Shown here: piece by piece, positions 1-8,842 of the stretch | Position numbering within the stretch: position 1 is the first letter of the stretch | How the letters are laid out: every line of letters begins with the position of its first letter | Origin: an uncultured Verrucomicrobiales bacterium | Lineage (GTDB): Bacteria > Verrucomicrobiota > Verrucomicrobiia > Verrucomicrobiales > Akkermansiaceae | DNA length: 64,000 bases | Assembly (NCBI GenBank): GCA_937951675.1 | Contig: CALFBI010000002.1 | Coordinates: 28,206-92,205, forward strand | Reading direction: 5' to 3' | Position numbers and translations under genes: made by a program | The notes under the pieces: generated by a model | Databases searched by the model: none | The model's input: only the letters and a program-made list of their open reading frames with translations | Told to the model about the DNA's origin: nothing

Positions 1-188
1 CAACTTAAGCCCCTACCACGAGCCTCTTTCGCATAAGAACAGAGCTTTTCGGGAGTGCGATGCGCACTCACCACCTCTGCTTCCCAAGTTATACCAAGCT
101 TCTCTAGTGTCTGAGCGGCATACTCCATGGTCGGCCAATCCGATGTGCTTCCCATAATAATACCCACTTTAGGTCCCTCTGCTTCCAT
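1..188 (-). CDS. purE: PurE, N5-carboxyaminoimidazole ribonucleotide mutase (5' part; runs off the left edge)
   Basis: Reading leftward from the ATG at 188, the product begins [20 protein letters not shown] and continues through [11 protein letters not shown]. This is the class I PurE signature: a GS-x-SD phosphate-binding loop and the conserved SAHRTP segment. PurE converts N5-CAIR to CAIR in purine synthesis. Only about 62 codons are in the window, and the C-terminal part lies beyond position 1. No clear Shine-Dalgarno precedes the ATG, but the residues before the GSTSD loop fit a normal PurE N-terminus. It is divergent from the DedA/ATP-grasp gene. Confidence 0.93.
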   Translation of the reverse strand, partial: MEAEGPKVGIIMGSTSDWPTMEYAAQTLEKLGITWEAEVVSAHRTPEKLCSYAKEARGRGLS

Positions 189-313
189 GCGAAGAGCATA
201 GAAGGATGAAGATCTGGTCGTCAATCATCTCAATACGACATCCGTCGATATTATGATTTTCGAGCTTGGCATTGCTTCTCATAGATTTTTTTTTAAGGCT
301 CTCCCCAACGTTT

Positions 314-2008
314 ATGGAGTTTATAGCAAGTCTTCCCTTCTGGGATGTCATCGAAAATGTGGCGACGAAGCCATGGCTTCTTTTAGCCTTGTTCGCTTTG
401 ATGACCTACTTCAGCGAAGACATGGCCTGTATTGGGGCAGGAATCGCAGCTGCAAAGGGTTGGATCCCACTGCCTGCCGCCGTGGTTGCCTGTGGAGTTG
501 GAATCTGGACCGGTGACGTCTTTCTCTACCTCTCTGGTAGATTTGCTCAACGAACCGGAGCCCGTTGGAAATGGCTTCGTAAAATGGTTACTCCCACCCG
601 CGTGGCGAGAGGTAAAAGTTTTTACGATACTTACGGGAGCTTCTGGCTTTTTCTCTCCCGATTTGCCCCAGGAGTTCGGCTTCCTTCTTATATTGCGGCA
701 GGCTATGTCGGGTGGAGTTTCAAAAAATTCGCCTTCTGGCTCCTAATAGCCGTGACCCTCTGGGCGCCCTTTTTAGTGGGGGGCTCTTACTGGGCCGGCG
801 AAAAAGTCTTCCACTACCTTTCCTTTTACGAAAAATGGGCTTGGCCCATTCTCATTGCTCTCATTCTGGCCCTACTATTAATCGTTAAAGTTCTTCTCCC
901 GAGCTTTACTTGGCGAGGGCGACGACTTCTTCTAAGCTCTTTTTATCGAATTCGACGATGGGAATTCTGGCCGATTTGGGCCGTCTACCCTCCTGTCTTT
1001 TTAGCAGTGCTCTGGCAGGCTCTCAAATATCGACATTTAACCCCTTTTACCGCCTCTAATCCAAGCATTCCTCAAAGTGGCATCGCTATGGAATCCAAGG
1101 GACTCATTCTCGATTTATTCACCTCTCCTCATCCTGAAAAGATGCGGGTTGCTCAATACCTGCGCCTCGAAGAAAACGAAGACTTAAAAACGCGGCAATC
1201 TGCGGTCGAATCATGGATGGCTCATTCCCAACTCGATTACCCGATCGTGATGAAGCCGGATCTAGGCGAGAGAGGGAAAGGAGTCAAAGTCATCCGCCAT
1301 CAAGCCGCCCTGAACGAATGGCTTCACGCCTTCCATGGAGAATCCATCGCACAAGAATTCATCGGGGGGCTTGAGTTCGGACTCCATTGGTCCAAGTCAC
1401 CTAGTGAAGCCAAGGGGCAAATCCGCTCTCTTTCCCAAAAAGTCCCTCAATTCCTCACTGGGGATGGAACAAGCACCCTCGAAGAGCTGATCCTCAATGA
1501 CCCGCGAGCTGTCATGATGGCGCCTTACTATCTCGAAAAATACGGGGAACAGCTGAGCTCGGTCTTACCTTCTAAAAAGCGCTTCTCGCTCGTAGAAATC
1601 GGAACACATGCCCGCGGGGCCGTCTTTACTGATGAACGAGACCTCCTCACTTTGTCCCTCGCTGAAACGGTTGAAGCTTTCTCTTCCAAGCTGGTAGAAT
1701 CAAATGGCATTGGGTTTGGCCGATACGACCTAAAAGTGCCTTCCCTGAAAGACCTGCAACAAGGCAAAGGGCTTGTCATTCTTGAAATGAATGGGGTCAC
1801 AGGAGAACCGGCCCATATTTACCAACCTGGATACTCTTACTTCCGAGGTATGTGGGATCTCTGTAGTCACTGGAATCGAGCCTGTAAAATAGGAGCCGAA
1901 TACCACTCCAAAGGATCTCCTACGACCCCCCTTCGAGCTATTTTACACACTCTCAAACAACACCGGAGTCACTCTTGGCTCGAAGCGGATGACTTAGACT
2001 ATGGCTGA
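314..2008 (+). CDS. DedA (VTT) membrane protein fused to a C-terminal ATP-grasp domain
   Basis: From the ATG at 314 the product has 564 residues; a TTG at 266 would add 16. Roughly the first 200 residues form a DedA/VTT domain with several hydrophobic segments, including the FLSRFAPGVRLPSYIAAG stretch typical of this family of proposed lipid transporters. After further membrane helices (to about residue 240), the rest is a soluble ATP-grasp domain of the D-Ala-D-Ala ligase-like type. It has the YPIVMKPDLGERGKGV lysine loop, GFGRYDLKV and the acidic metal-binding VILEMNGVTGEP segment. ATP-grasp enzymes usually join a carboxylate to an amine or thiol, and the substrate here is unknown. Its end overlaps the next acyltransferase gene by 8 bp, so the two are probably translationally coupled. 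I infer an envelope-lipid or cell-surface amide-forming role. Confidence 0.8.
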   Translation: MEFIASLPFWDVIENVATKPWLLLALFALMTYFSEDMACIGAGIAAAKGWIPLPAAVVACGVGIWTGDVFLYLSGRFAQRTGARWKWLRKMVTPTRVARGKSFYDTYGSFWLFLSRFAPGVRLPSYIAAGYVGWSFKKFAFWLLIAVTLWAPFLVGGSYWAGEKVFHYLSFYEKWAWPILIALILALLLIVKVLLPSFTWRGRRLLLSSFYRIRRWEFWPIWAVYPPVFLAVLWQALKYRHLTPFTASNPSIPQSGIAMESKGLILDLFTSPHPEKMRVAQYLRLEENEDLKTRQSAVESWMAHSQLDYPIVMKPDLGERGKGVKVIRHQAALNEWLHAFHGESIAQEFIGGLEFGLHWSKSPSEAKGQIRSLSQKVPQFLTGDGTSTLEELILNDPRAVMMAPYYLEKYGEQLSSVLPSKKRFSLVEIGTHARGAVFTDERDLLTLSLAETVEAFSSKLVESNGIGFGRYDLKVPSLKDLQQGKGLVILEMNGVTGEPAHIYQPGYSYFRGMWDLCSHWNRACKIGAEYHSKGSPTTPLRAILHTLKQHRSHSWLEADDLDYG

Positions 2009-2813
2009 TCAACAATCACAGTTTGGAGATCTTTCCTCCCTTCTCCCCATTCTACAGGGAGGAGGGTGGAAGGCCCATATTCGCGAGACAATTGAGAACC
2101 TACTCGCTCTTCCCCAAGTGCGTCTCACCCTAGCAGAAGCCTGTGCCTCGCGCCGAGAAAACGAAACCATTTTTTCCGCCACGCTACGGCTCCTGCAGAT
2201 CACTCTCTCAGGAAACCGATTTCAACTTCCCGAAAGTGGTCCCTGTCTCGTCATTGCAAACCACCCCTACGGCGGAGTCGATGCCCTCGCCCTTGCCTCC
2301 CTATGTTCTGAACGCCGGGCGGATACTCTCATCTTAGCGAATGCCGAACTTGCGAAACTTCCAGGCATTTCCGAATGGATTCTTCCCCTCGATATTCTCT
2401 CCGGAAAAGAAGCCGCTCGAAGAAATATAGCCTCTCTCAAAAAAGCCCATCAACATCTTGCTGAAGGAGGTGTTCTTGGAGTGTTTCCCGCCGGAGCCGT
2501 CTCGCGCTGGGATTGGGAAAAAGGCGAAATTAGAGATCCAGAATGGTCCACGCATATTGGATCTTTCATCACCAAAACAAAAGTCCCCGTTCTTCCTCTC
2601 GCTTTTTTAGGAGGAAATTCTCCCTGGTTTCACTTCTTTGGAGAGCTTTCTCCCCTGCTCCGAACCATTTTGATTCCGCGCGCTTTTTTAGGTGCTAGAA
2701 AGCAGACTCTACGCTTTCTAGCAGGCCCCTTAACTCATTTTGAACATTTAGACCGATCTCAGGTCATTTTAGAGGCCAGAGAACTCGTCGAAAAACTTCG
2801 CAAGAGATCGTGA
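2001..2813 (+). CDS. PlsC-type lysophospholipid acyltransferase
   Basis: The 270-residue product has the glycerolipid acyltransferase motifs: NHPYGGVDAL (the NH-x4-D catalytic motif, about residues 90-99) and GVFPAGAVSRW (substrate binding, about 160-170). The latter form, FPAG rather than FPEG, is typical of the subgroup often linked to hemolysin/OlsB-like N-acyltransferases. It would transfer an acyl chain to a lyso-lipid at the inner face of the cytoplasmic membrane. The start overlaps the DedA/ATP-grasp gene by 8 bp. With the OlsB-like gene at 3493 it could supply the O-acylation step of an ornithine-type lipid, but ordinary phospholipid synthesis is also possible. Confidence 0.82.
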   Translation: MADQQSQFGDLSSLLPILQGGGWKAHIRETIENLLALPQVRLTLAEACASRRENETIFSATLRLLQITLSGNRFQLPESGPCLVIANHPYGGVDALALASLCSERRADTLILANAELAKLPGISEWILPLDILSGKEAARRNIASLKKAHQHLAEGGVLGVFPAGAVSRWDWEKGEIRDPEWSTHIGSFITKTKVPVLPLAFLGGNSPWFHFFGELSPLLRTILIPRAFLGARKQTLRFLAGPLTHFEHLDRSQVILEARELVEKLRKRS

Positions 2814-2859
2814 GGAATATCTTGCCGTTTTCTTCATCTCATAGCACAACTAATTCCGC

Positions 2860-3378
2860 ATGAAGGACCTCATTGATGCCAACTGCCACTTTCTTTCTCA
2901 AGCGAGGCAACTCCTCCTTGAAATAAGAGAGTGTGATTTCGCGTGCCCAGCACCGACCTTTTATAACTCGACGATTGGCGGCCATCTTCGCCACTGCCTC
3001 GAACATTATCAATCTTTCCTAGATGGCCTTGCTCAAGGGAAAATTGATTATGACTGCCGACAAAGAGATTTCACTTTAGAAAACAAAAAAGAAGTCGCTC
3101 TCCAGAAAATCGAAGAAGTTCAAAAGGCTCTTTGTGACCTTAAATCGAAAAAATCTCCGAAAGAGTGCCCCATTGGCCTTCTTATTAAAATGGACTGTGG
3201 AGATGCTTCTTTTGACCCTTGGCAGCCTTCAACCTTGGGGCGAGAACTCCAATTCCTCGTCAGCCACACCGTTCATCACTTCGCCATGATCGGAGGGATC
3301 TGTAAAGGAGCTCAAATCGAACTTCCTCAACATTTTGGAGTGGCTCCCTCCACCCTCAAGCACCGTGCTGAGGCCTAA
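2860..3378 (+). CDS. DinB-like putative metal-binding helical protein
   Basis: The 172-residue soluble protein has the histidine pattern of the DinB/YfiT four-helix superfamily. GGHLRHCLEHYQSFL (about residues 40-54) and LVSHTVHHFAMIGG (about 130-143) provide histidines that could bind one metal ion. Family members include thiol-dependent transferases, for example for mycothiol or bacillithiol. The substrate cannot be told from sequence. It lies 46 bp after the acyltransferase gene on the same strand, so it may be part of that lipid cluster. The C-terminal segment APSTLKHR is unremarkable. Confidence 0.7.
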   Translation: MKDLIDANCHFLSQARQLLLEIRECDFACPAPTFYNSTIGGHLRHCLEHYQSFLDGLAQGKIDYDCRQRDFTLENKKEVALQKIEEVQKALCDLKSKKSPKECPIGLLIKMDCGDASFDPWQPSTLGRELQFLVSHTVHHFAMIGGICKGAQIELPQHFGVAPSTLKHRAEA

Positions 3379-3492
3379 ACCTTTCGCCGACTGATTGACT
3401 TCCTATTCTCCCCGAATTTTTTTTGGATTCTCTTCTCCTGATTTGATCGATACGATAGGGACCTTATCTCGTTTGTTTTTTACCACCGCTCT

Positions 3493-4431
3493 ATGACACC
3501 TCATTCGCCAGTGACTCCTATTGCTGCTCCGATTGACCCCCTCATCCTTGAGGAGGAAATCTGCTCACTCCGTGGCAACAGCCAATACTCATGGGGGAAA
3601 CAAAGTGATTTCGAAATTTTCATTGCTCCTCCCCTCTCCATTCCGAACATCTTACTTGAACTCGGACGCCTTCGAGAGCTCTCATTTAGACTCGTTGGTG
3701 AGGGCTCCGGAAACGAGCGTGATCTAGACCGCTTTGACGAGCACTACCTGCACCTTTTCCTTTGGGATACTGTTAAAAAACAAATTGTAGGCTCTTACCG
3801 AATGGGGCGAACAGATCTCATCCTCGCTGAATTTGGGCGTGAAGGGCTTTATACCTCGATCCTTTTTGACTTCGAACAGCCCTTTCTCGACGACTTAAAT
3901 CCAGCCCTTGAAATGGGACGTTCTTTTGTCGCTCCCGATTTCCAAAAAAATATCAATTCTCTCTTAGGCCTCTGGAAGGGAATCTTTAGTTACATCGCTC
4001 AATATCCTCAATATTCGAGGCTCTTTGGGCCCGTCAGTATTAGTAACGACTACACCTCACTTTCTCAGGATTTCATGGTGCAGTTTCTAAGAAAAAACCG
4101 TTGGAACGATAAGCTTAGCCAGCACATTAAACCCACCAACCCTTACCTTTCAGTTTCTTCAGCAGAAGAAATCAGTCCGAATTTCGAAAGCATGGAACAG
4201 GTCTCTGCTCGCATCGCTGACGTAGAGCCTGACGGGAAAGGAATTCCAGTATTGTTAAAGCAGTATTTAAAACTCAACGCCACTATTCTAGAGTTTAACG
4301 TGGATCAAGATTTTCAAAACTGTCTCGACGCCCTGATTCTCGTCGATACCCGCACGGCCCCCTCAAATATGATCCGCAGATACATGGGCGTTCAGAATTA
4401 CGAGCAATACCTCGGCGAGATCAAAGACTAA
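3493..4431 (+). CDS. OlsB/hemolysin-like GNAT N-acyltransferase
   Basis: The 312-residue product fits the long-chain N-acyltransferase branch of GNAT enzymes (ornithine lipid OlsB, annotated hemolysin in many genomes). Seen are RELSFRLVGEG near residue 65, then FDEHYLHLFLWD, IVGSYRMGRTD, and ALEMGRSFV before the acyl-ACP binding half. The C-terminal part contains IPVLLKQYLKLNA, also typical of the family. OlsB adds a 3-hydroxyacyl group to ornithine, and other members use glycine, lysine or glutamine. Together with the PlsC-like enzyme at 2001 it could make a phosphate-free amino-lipid. The amino acid used is not predictable from sequence. Confidence 0.78.
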   Translation: MTPHSPVTPIAAPIDPLILEEEICSLRGNSQYSWGKQSDFEIFIAPPLSIPNILLELGRLRELSFRLVGEGSGNERDLDRFDEHYLHLFLWDTVKKQIVGSYRMGRTDLILAEFGREGLYTSILFDFEQPFLDDLNPALEMGRSFVAPDFQKNINSLLGLWKGIFSYIAQYPQYSRLFGPVSISNDYTSLSQDFMVQFLRKNRWNDKLSQHIKPTNPYLSVSSAEEISPNFESMEQVSARIADVEPDGKGIPVLLKQYLKLNATILEFNVDQDFQNCLDALILVDTRTAPSNMIRRYMGVQNYEQYLGEIKD

Positions 4432-4432
4432 A

Positions 4433-4455
4433 ATGCTGAATTAAATAATCAGCAT
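4433..4455. terminator. Possible shared terminator hairpin between convergent genes
   Basis: A 7-bp perfect stem (ATGCTGA at 4433-4439, TCAGCAT at 4449-4455) with a 9-nt AT loop lies between the OlsB-like gene and queA and overlaps the queA stop codon. A short T stretch follows only on the minus strand. The stem is weak. Confidence 0.35.
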
Positions 4456-5421
4456 GCAATCTCCATAGCTAAAGAAGCGATACTTCTCTTTAATCGCTGC
4501 TTGATACGCTTCTAGAATGAGGTCCTTTCCAGCAAAGGCCGAGACCAACATCAATAAAGTGCTTTGTGGTAAATGAAAATTTGTCAGTAAGGCATCTACT
4601 ACCTGAAACTGATACGGAGGGTAAATAAAAATATCGGTGTTCCCTTCTGCCTCTTGCAGCTCTTTCCCATCCCGGCCGAGATGCTCTAAAACTCGTGTCA
4701 CAGTCGTTCCTACCGAGACCACTCGAGTTGCCAAATGGATCCGTTTCACACTCTCGGCAGATAGGGCGTATTGTTCAGAATGCATCTCGTGATCTTCGAG
4801 ATTTTCTGCTTTGACCGGGCGAAACGTTCCTACCCCTACATGCAGAGTCAAACTCGTTGTCTGAAACTGAGATAGTATTTCTGGCGTGAAATGTAAGCCC
4901 GCTGTGGGCGCCGCGATCGCTCCTTCATTCTGAGCAAATACGGTCTGATACCTCTCTCGATCATCCGGCTCATCATCACGATCCATATAATGAGGCAGCG
5001 CCAATTTCCCAAATTCTTCTTCATTTACGGGAAGATCCCACTCGATGATTCGCTCCCCATTCTCTTCGATCGAGATGACGGTTCCCGTGCTTTTACCAAT
5101 CGCAACGTGTCGCCCCACTTTCATCTTCTTACCCGGCTTTACCAAGCATCTCCATCGAGTTTCAGAAAAGGCCTCGGTGCGAACTAATTCAATTTTCCCA
5201 TCATTAGAAAAGTATCGCGCTGCCACGACTCGAGTATCATTTAAAACTAGAAGGTCGTCTGGACTTAAGAGAGAAGGTAAATCCTTAAACAAATGGTGAG
5301 AAATCTTCCCCTCTGCTCGGTTCACCAAAAGTAAACGAGAATCGTCACGCTTCTCCAGGGGATGGGAAGCAATCAGTTCTTCGGGTAGGTCGTAATCAAA
5401 ATCAGCAGTTTGGAGCGACAT
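4441..5421 (-). CDS. queA: S-adenosylmethionine:tRNA ribosyltransferase-isomerase QueA
   Basis: The 326-residue product matches QueA over its full length. Key segments are DFDYDLPEELIA at the start, LVLNDTRVVAAR, the GAIAAPTAGLHFTPE block, LHVGVGTFRPV and the C-terminal NFHLPQSTLLMLVSAFAG. QueA transfers and rearranges the ribose of SAM onto preQ1 at position 34 of tRNAs, making epoxyqueuosine. The ATG at 5421 was chosen over an in-frame TTG at 5430 because it gives the usual N-terminus. It lies 15 bp after the glycosyltransferase fusion gene and may be cotranscribed with it. Confidence 0.96.
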   Translation of the reverse strand: MSLQTADFDYDLPEELIASHPLEKRDDSRLLLVNRAEGKISHHLFKDLPSLLSPDDLLVLNDTRVVAARYFSNDGKIELVRTEAFSETRWRCLVKPGKKMKVGRHVAIGKSTGTVISIEENGERIIEWDLPVNEEEFGKLALPHYMDRDDEPDDRERYQTVFAQNEGAIAAPTAGLHFTPEILSQFQTTSLTLHVGVGTFRPVKAENLEDHEMHSEQYALSAESVKRIHLATRVVSVGTTVTRVLEHLGRDGKELQEAEGNTDIFIYPPYQFQVVDALLTNFHLPQSTLLMLVSAFAGKDLILEAYQAAIKEKYRFFSYGDCMLII

Positions 5422-5436
5422 CCTTGTCAATCTAGG

Positions 5437-7545
5437 TCAACTCACACCCAAGTGCCAACCCTTCCCTTTCGCGAATGCGATAAGCTCTCTCGACACTTCC
5501 ATATGAGCTCCATTCGCCGACTCGATTCGCACCCAGAAAAAAGGGTTTTTCCCCTGCTCATTTGCCACAAAAAGGCGCACCCCGTTCGCCACGAGATCTG
5601 CTTCCCCTGAAGGGGCCCAACCCTGCTGCACCCATTCTTCGATAAACTCCTCCCGCAAAATCCCGCTCTGATCCCAAAATGCTAGAATCTCACTCTCAAA
5701 CACGGGACGAGAGCGAGAAATGGACCTCAACCGGCGTAACGGCAGAGCTAATCTCCCCCCCCCCTGATAGCGAGCTTTGGCCCGTAGCCAGGGCTGTAAC
5801 CATGAAATCCATCGATACAAGCAGCGGTCACGCCATGAAGCTTTCTCTAAAAGCCCCTCTCCTTGCTCAAAATCAAGGAGGCCTTGATAAGCTTCTTGGC
5901 TATAAAAACCATGATAAACACGGGCTCCATAACGCCAAAGCCTTGGAACTCCTGAATAGACAGAACCTTGCCATTTAATCCCCCCTTCCCCAAATTGCTC
6001 CGGGTGCTTCTGATAAAGCAAAGCTTCGGCACGACCATACCCCATCTGCTGTTTCAAATAACCAGAAAGGCTGGCCCGGCGATGGTGCCATACAAAAGCA
6101 GCAGGGTGAAAACCAAGTTTCATTCCCCGCTCACGTAAACGCCAACAAAAATCAACATCATCTCCCGCCGCCTTAAAAATAGGATCAAACCCACCAATCG
6201 ATTCAAACGCCTCTTTTTTCACCGAAAGATTACACCCTGGCAAATGCTCTGCTTCCTGATCATCTAGCATCACATGAGTGGCGTGAGCAGGCAAACTCTG
6301 CACCAACTTCTTACCCCGATCTTCTGTCACAGGGCTCAAATTAGGGCCTCCTATTGCGTCATAGAGTTCCTCTTGATAAGCCCGATTTAGCCAGAATAAC
6401 CAATGGGGGTCAGGTTCACAATCATCATCCGTATAAGCGAGAATTTCTCCTTTTGCGAAGTGAGCTGCTGTATTTCGAGCTACAGATAAACCCTGCCCTT
6501 CTTGATAGTAATACCGCACCTTCACATCATCTGGCACAAGACTCTCCAATCGCTCCTCTGAACCATCATCCACCAGAATGATTTCATAATTGGAATATTG
6601 CTGTGCTAGGCAAGCTGCCAAACAGGACTTCAAGTAGGTATGTCCATTCCGGCTACAAATCAAAATCGAAAAAAAGCGCTCTCGCAGAGCCTGCGGAGGC
6701 CAAGGTTGAGCCAATTTTTCTAACATTGTTGCCAACGCTTCTTTGGGCGCAAAAACCGCATCATTGATCCCAAACGCCCACTCCTGCATCAGGCGCTCTT
6801 GATTCCACCAAAGATCTGACCAGGAATAAACCGTCGCACCACTCAGCCCGCTTTCTTGCGCGGCTTGCCACATCCAGTCCAGAACCTCTCCCTGTTTTTT
6901 TTCACCATGCTGATTCGAGTCCATCCCGATTTCTGAAATCAACACCGGCCGGTCTCCTGAGAGGTGGGGTAATTTTCTTAAATAACTCCGAAAATCTTGC
7001 TCCGCCTCAAGATAGATATTCATCGCAGTAAAATCAGCAGGTGCTAACTCCAGGTATTCTGTAGTTGGATAATTCCCATAAGCTGCTGGTAGACCTGGAG
7101 CGACTTCGTGCACTAAATCAATCAGACCCTCGAGGCTTTCTTTCACTCGATCCACTCCGATCACACGCACCAAATCACTCGGGATCTCATTCCCAATCAA
7201 AACAGCACCCAGCGCGGGATGTTCTCCCAAATCTTCTAAAAAAGCTCTGAGCCGAGCTCGCCCCTCACTTAGATACCGAGGCACTTCTCTAAAATGCCGA
7301 TAACTTTCCCATTCTGCCGCCGAAATCACGATCAGTCCTATCTCCCGCGCTTTCTCTAAAAAAACATGGGTTGGGAAAGAGTAAACTCTCACTCCATGGA
7401 AGCCTAATTTTTTAATCCGGCCAAGCTCTCTCTCATGATCAATTTCTTGCCCAGGAGGAAAAGGCCCGTAGGTCACCAAGCTCAGAAAAACTTGCTGTCC
7501 ATGGAGCAAAAACATTCGCCCATTTATTTCTAAAGGCCTACTCAC
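5437..7545 (-). CDS. Fusion of a glycoside hydrolase-like TIM barrel and a GT2 glycosyltransferase
   Basis: The 702-residue protein has two parts. Residues 1-285 look like a GH2/GH5-type (clan A) barrel. It has an acid/base-like Glu120 in VLIGNEIP and a nucleophile-like Glu205 in LISEIGMD, positions expected for clan A enzymes. From about residue 291 a GT-A family 2 domain follows: FSILICSRNG, ILVDDGSEE, the metal-binding TDDDCEPDP at 372-380, and GGFDPIFKAAGDDVDFCWR. The C-terminal 150 residues are basic and Trp/Arg-rich. There is no signal peptide, so both domains should be cytoplasmic or at the membrane face. It probably builds and trims, or binds, a surface glycan. The substrate is unknown. 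Confidence 0.82.
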   Translation of the reverse strand: MSRPLEINGRMFLLHGQQVFLSLVTYGPFPPGQEIDHERELGRIKKLGFHGVRVYSFPTHVFLEKAREIGLIVISAAEWESYRHFREVPRYLSEGRARLRAFLEDLGEHPALGAVLIGNEIPSDLVRVIGVDRVKESLEGLIDLVHEVAPGLPAAYGNYPTTEYLELAPADFTAMNIYLEAEQDFRSYLRKLPHLSGDRPVLISEIGMDSNQHGEKKQGEVLDWMWQAAQESGLSGATVYSWSDLWWNQERLMQEWAFGINDAVFAPKEALATMLEKLAQPWPPQALRERFFSILICSRNGHTYLKSCLAACLAQQYSNYEIILVDDGSEERLESLVPDDVKVRYYYQEGQGLSVARNTAAHFAKGEILAYTDDDCEPDPHWLFWLNRAYQEELYDAIGGPNLSPVTEDRGKKLVQSLPAHATHVMLDDQEAEHLPGCNLSVKKEAFESIGGFDPIFKAAGDDVDFCWRLRERGMKLGFHPAAFVWHHRRASLSGYLKQQMGYGRAEALLYQKHPEQFGEGGIKWQGSVYSGVPRLWRYGARVYHGFYSQEAYQGLLDFEQGEGLLEKASWRDRCLYRWISWLQPWLRAKARYQGGGRLALPLRRLRSISRSRPVFESEILAFWDQSGILREEFIEEWVQQGWAPSGEADLVANGVRLFVANEQGKNPFFWVRIESANGAHMEVSRELIAFAKGKGWHLGVS

Positions 7546-7726
7546 TCCGTAAAATCAATTTCATTAATTTCCATATTTGTCAAAGGCCCGAGACCTTTCT
7601 AGAAAAGCTCACAGCGCCCCTCAAAACTTGTTAGATTTTAAGCCCAGCGAAAAACTAGTCTTTGAATCGCTTTAGCCTAACCTCATGAAAGGAGACTTAG
7701 CGATGAAAAATGGTTGCGCGCCCCAT

Positions 7727-8776
7727 TTAATTCGAGTTCGATTCTTCGACCTCTTTCATCTCACGCTCATCTTTTTCCCTTCTTTCTTCTGCGGTCAAAG
7801 CGACCACATCCGGTTGATTGGAGACGTCCCATTTTGCTTTCTCTTCGTGGCTTAAATAAGATTGCACTTCAGCTGTTTGAGTTTGCAGCCATTGGTAATA
7901 GGCTTCTCTATCACTATTGTAAAAAGCCTGCCCCGCATCTCCCAAAAGAAAGGCTCTCTGATCGGAGTCCCGGAGCGATAAAGCCAGCTCGAGAGTCAAA
8001 GCTGGAGTTTGATCCGACTGATCAATAATATATCTTTCGATCGCTCTTTCAAAATATTCAGCACCTTGATTCTGTTGAATATATGCCAAGGCTTGGGCAG
8101 GGTCTTCCCGCATCCAACTCACACTCGCTCCGGTAAGAAGCTCTCGTTTGACCTCTTCGCTTTCTACCGTTTGGAGGTAAGATAACAGTTTCTCTGGCTC
8201 TTTGTTTGCTAAAAGGCCCCCTGCTTCGCGTCCCGCCATCAGCCCAAAGATTTGATTTTCTGGTTTTTCCAAAAAATGGACTAATTCTTGAGGTTCCGCA
8301 TTTTGGGCATGATTTTGTAAAAGAGAGACCACAAGTGGCTGATGTAGAACCGCCAAATCTTCCCTTAGAAATTCGATCGTTTCGATCACCTCCATCATCG
8401 GTGAGTCTTTATAAAAAGCGGTAAGAGCCTCCACCACCAAATAGAGATTATGATGATCTACATCAGTAACTAGAGCCTGCAGAGTCTCTTCAGGAGATCT
8501 CTCCATTGCACTTAAAAGCCTGCGGCGAAATTTTTCTCGGGCAGCCCCATTATAGACGTCTTCTTCACTCAAAGAGAAACGGGAACGAGCCTTCTCGTTC
8601 TTTGCTCTTTGTTGTTTCGATCCCTGTAATTTTGAGGAATCCCCCTCCTTCCTTCTGATTTCTTCTGCCCCCGTATTCGAATGTTTGATCTTCGAACGGC
8701 GAAAGAGATCAAAGCTCAGGCCGCAAACCCCAAAAAACAGACAAATAAATAAAAATTTCCAATAAAAAGGTTTCAT
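7727..8776 (-). CDS. Secreted or membrane-anchored helical-repeat protein of unknown function
   Basis: The roughly 349-residue product begins with Lys then a 15-residue hydrophobic stretch (FLFICLFFGVCGL), then a charged Lys/Arg/Glu-rich linker. The main body, about residues 70-330, is all-alpha with repeated short helix pairs resembling a HEAT- or TPR-like solenoid. The tail is strongly charged (EERREKDEREMKEVEE). I do not recognise a named family. ATGs at 8779 and 8776 are equivalent. The start sits directly after the T-run of the terminator of the upstream gene, leaving almost no untranslated leader. Confidence 0.7.
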   Translation of the reverse strand: MKPFYWKFLFICLFFGVCGLSFDLFRRSKIKHSNTGAEEIRRKEGDSSKLQGSKQQRAKNEKARSRFSLSEEDVYNGAAREKFRRRLLSAMERSPEETLQALVTDVDHHNLYLVVEALTAFYKDSPMMEVIETIEFLREDLAVLHQPLVVSLLQNHAQNAEPQELVHFLEKPENQIFGLMAGREAGGLLANKEPEKLLSYLQTVESEEVKRELLTGASVSWMREDPAQALAYIQQNQGAEYFERAIERYIIDQSDQTPALTLELALSLRDSDQRAFLLGDAGQAFYNSDREAYYQWLQTQTAEVQSYLSHEEKAKWDVSNQPDVVALTAEERREKDEREMKEVEESNSN

Positions 8777-8780
8777 CATC

Positions 8781-8818
8781 CAAAAAAAATGAGCTCCTAT
8801 TTTACAGGGAGCTCATTT
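8781..8818 (-). terminator. Intrinsic terminator of the beta-helix gene
   Basis: On the minus strand AAATGAGCTCC (8808-8818) pairs perfectly with GGAGCTCATTT (8787-8797), followed by eight T residues. It ends two bases before the start codon of the next minus-strand gene, and that gene's likely GGAG sequence lies inside the 3' arm of the stem. Confidence 0.85.
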
Positions 8819-8842
8819 AGAAATTAAAATTAAATTTTCGGC

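Noticed and set aside
7685..7855. Short plus-strand frame beginning MKGDLAMKNG with an AAAGGAG upstream
   Set aside because: It runs 130 bp antisense into the C-terminus of the helical-repeat protein gene, and its sequence looks like a shadow of that gene.
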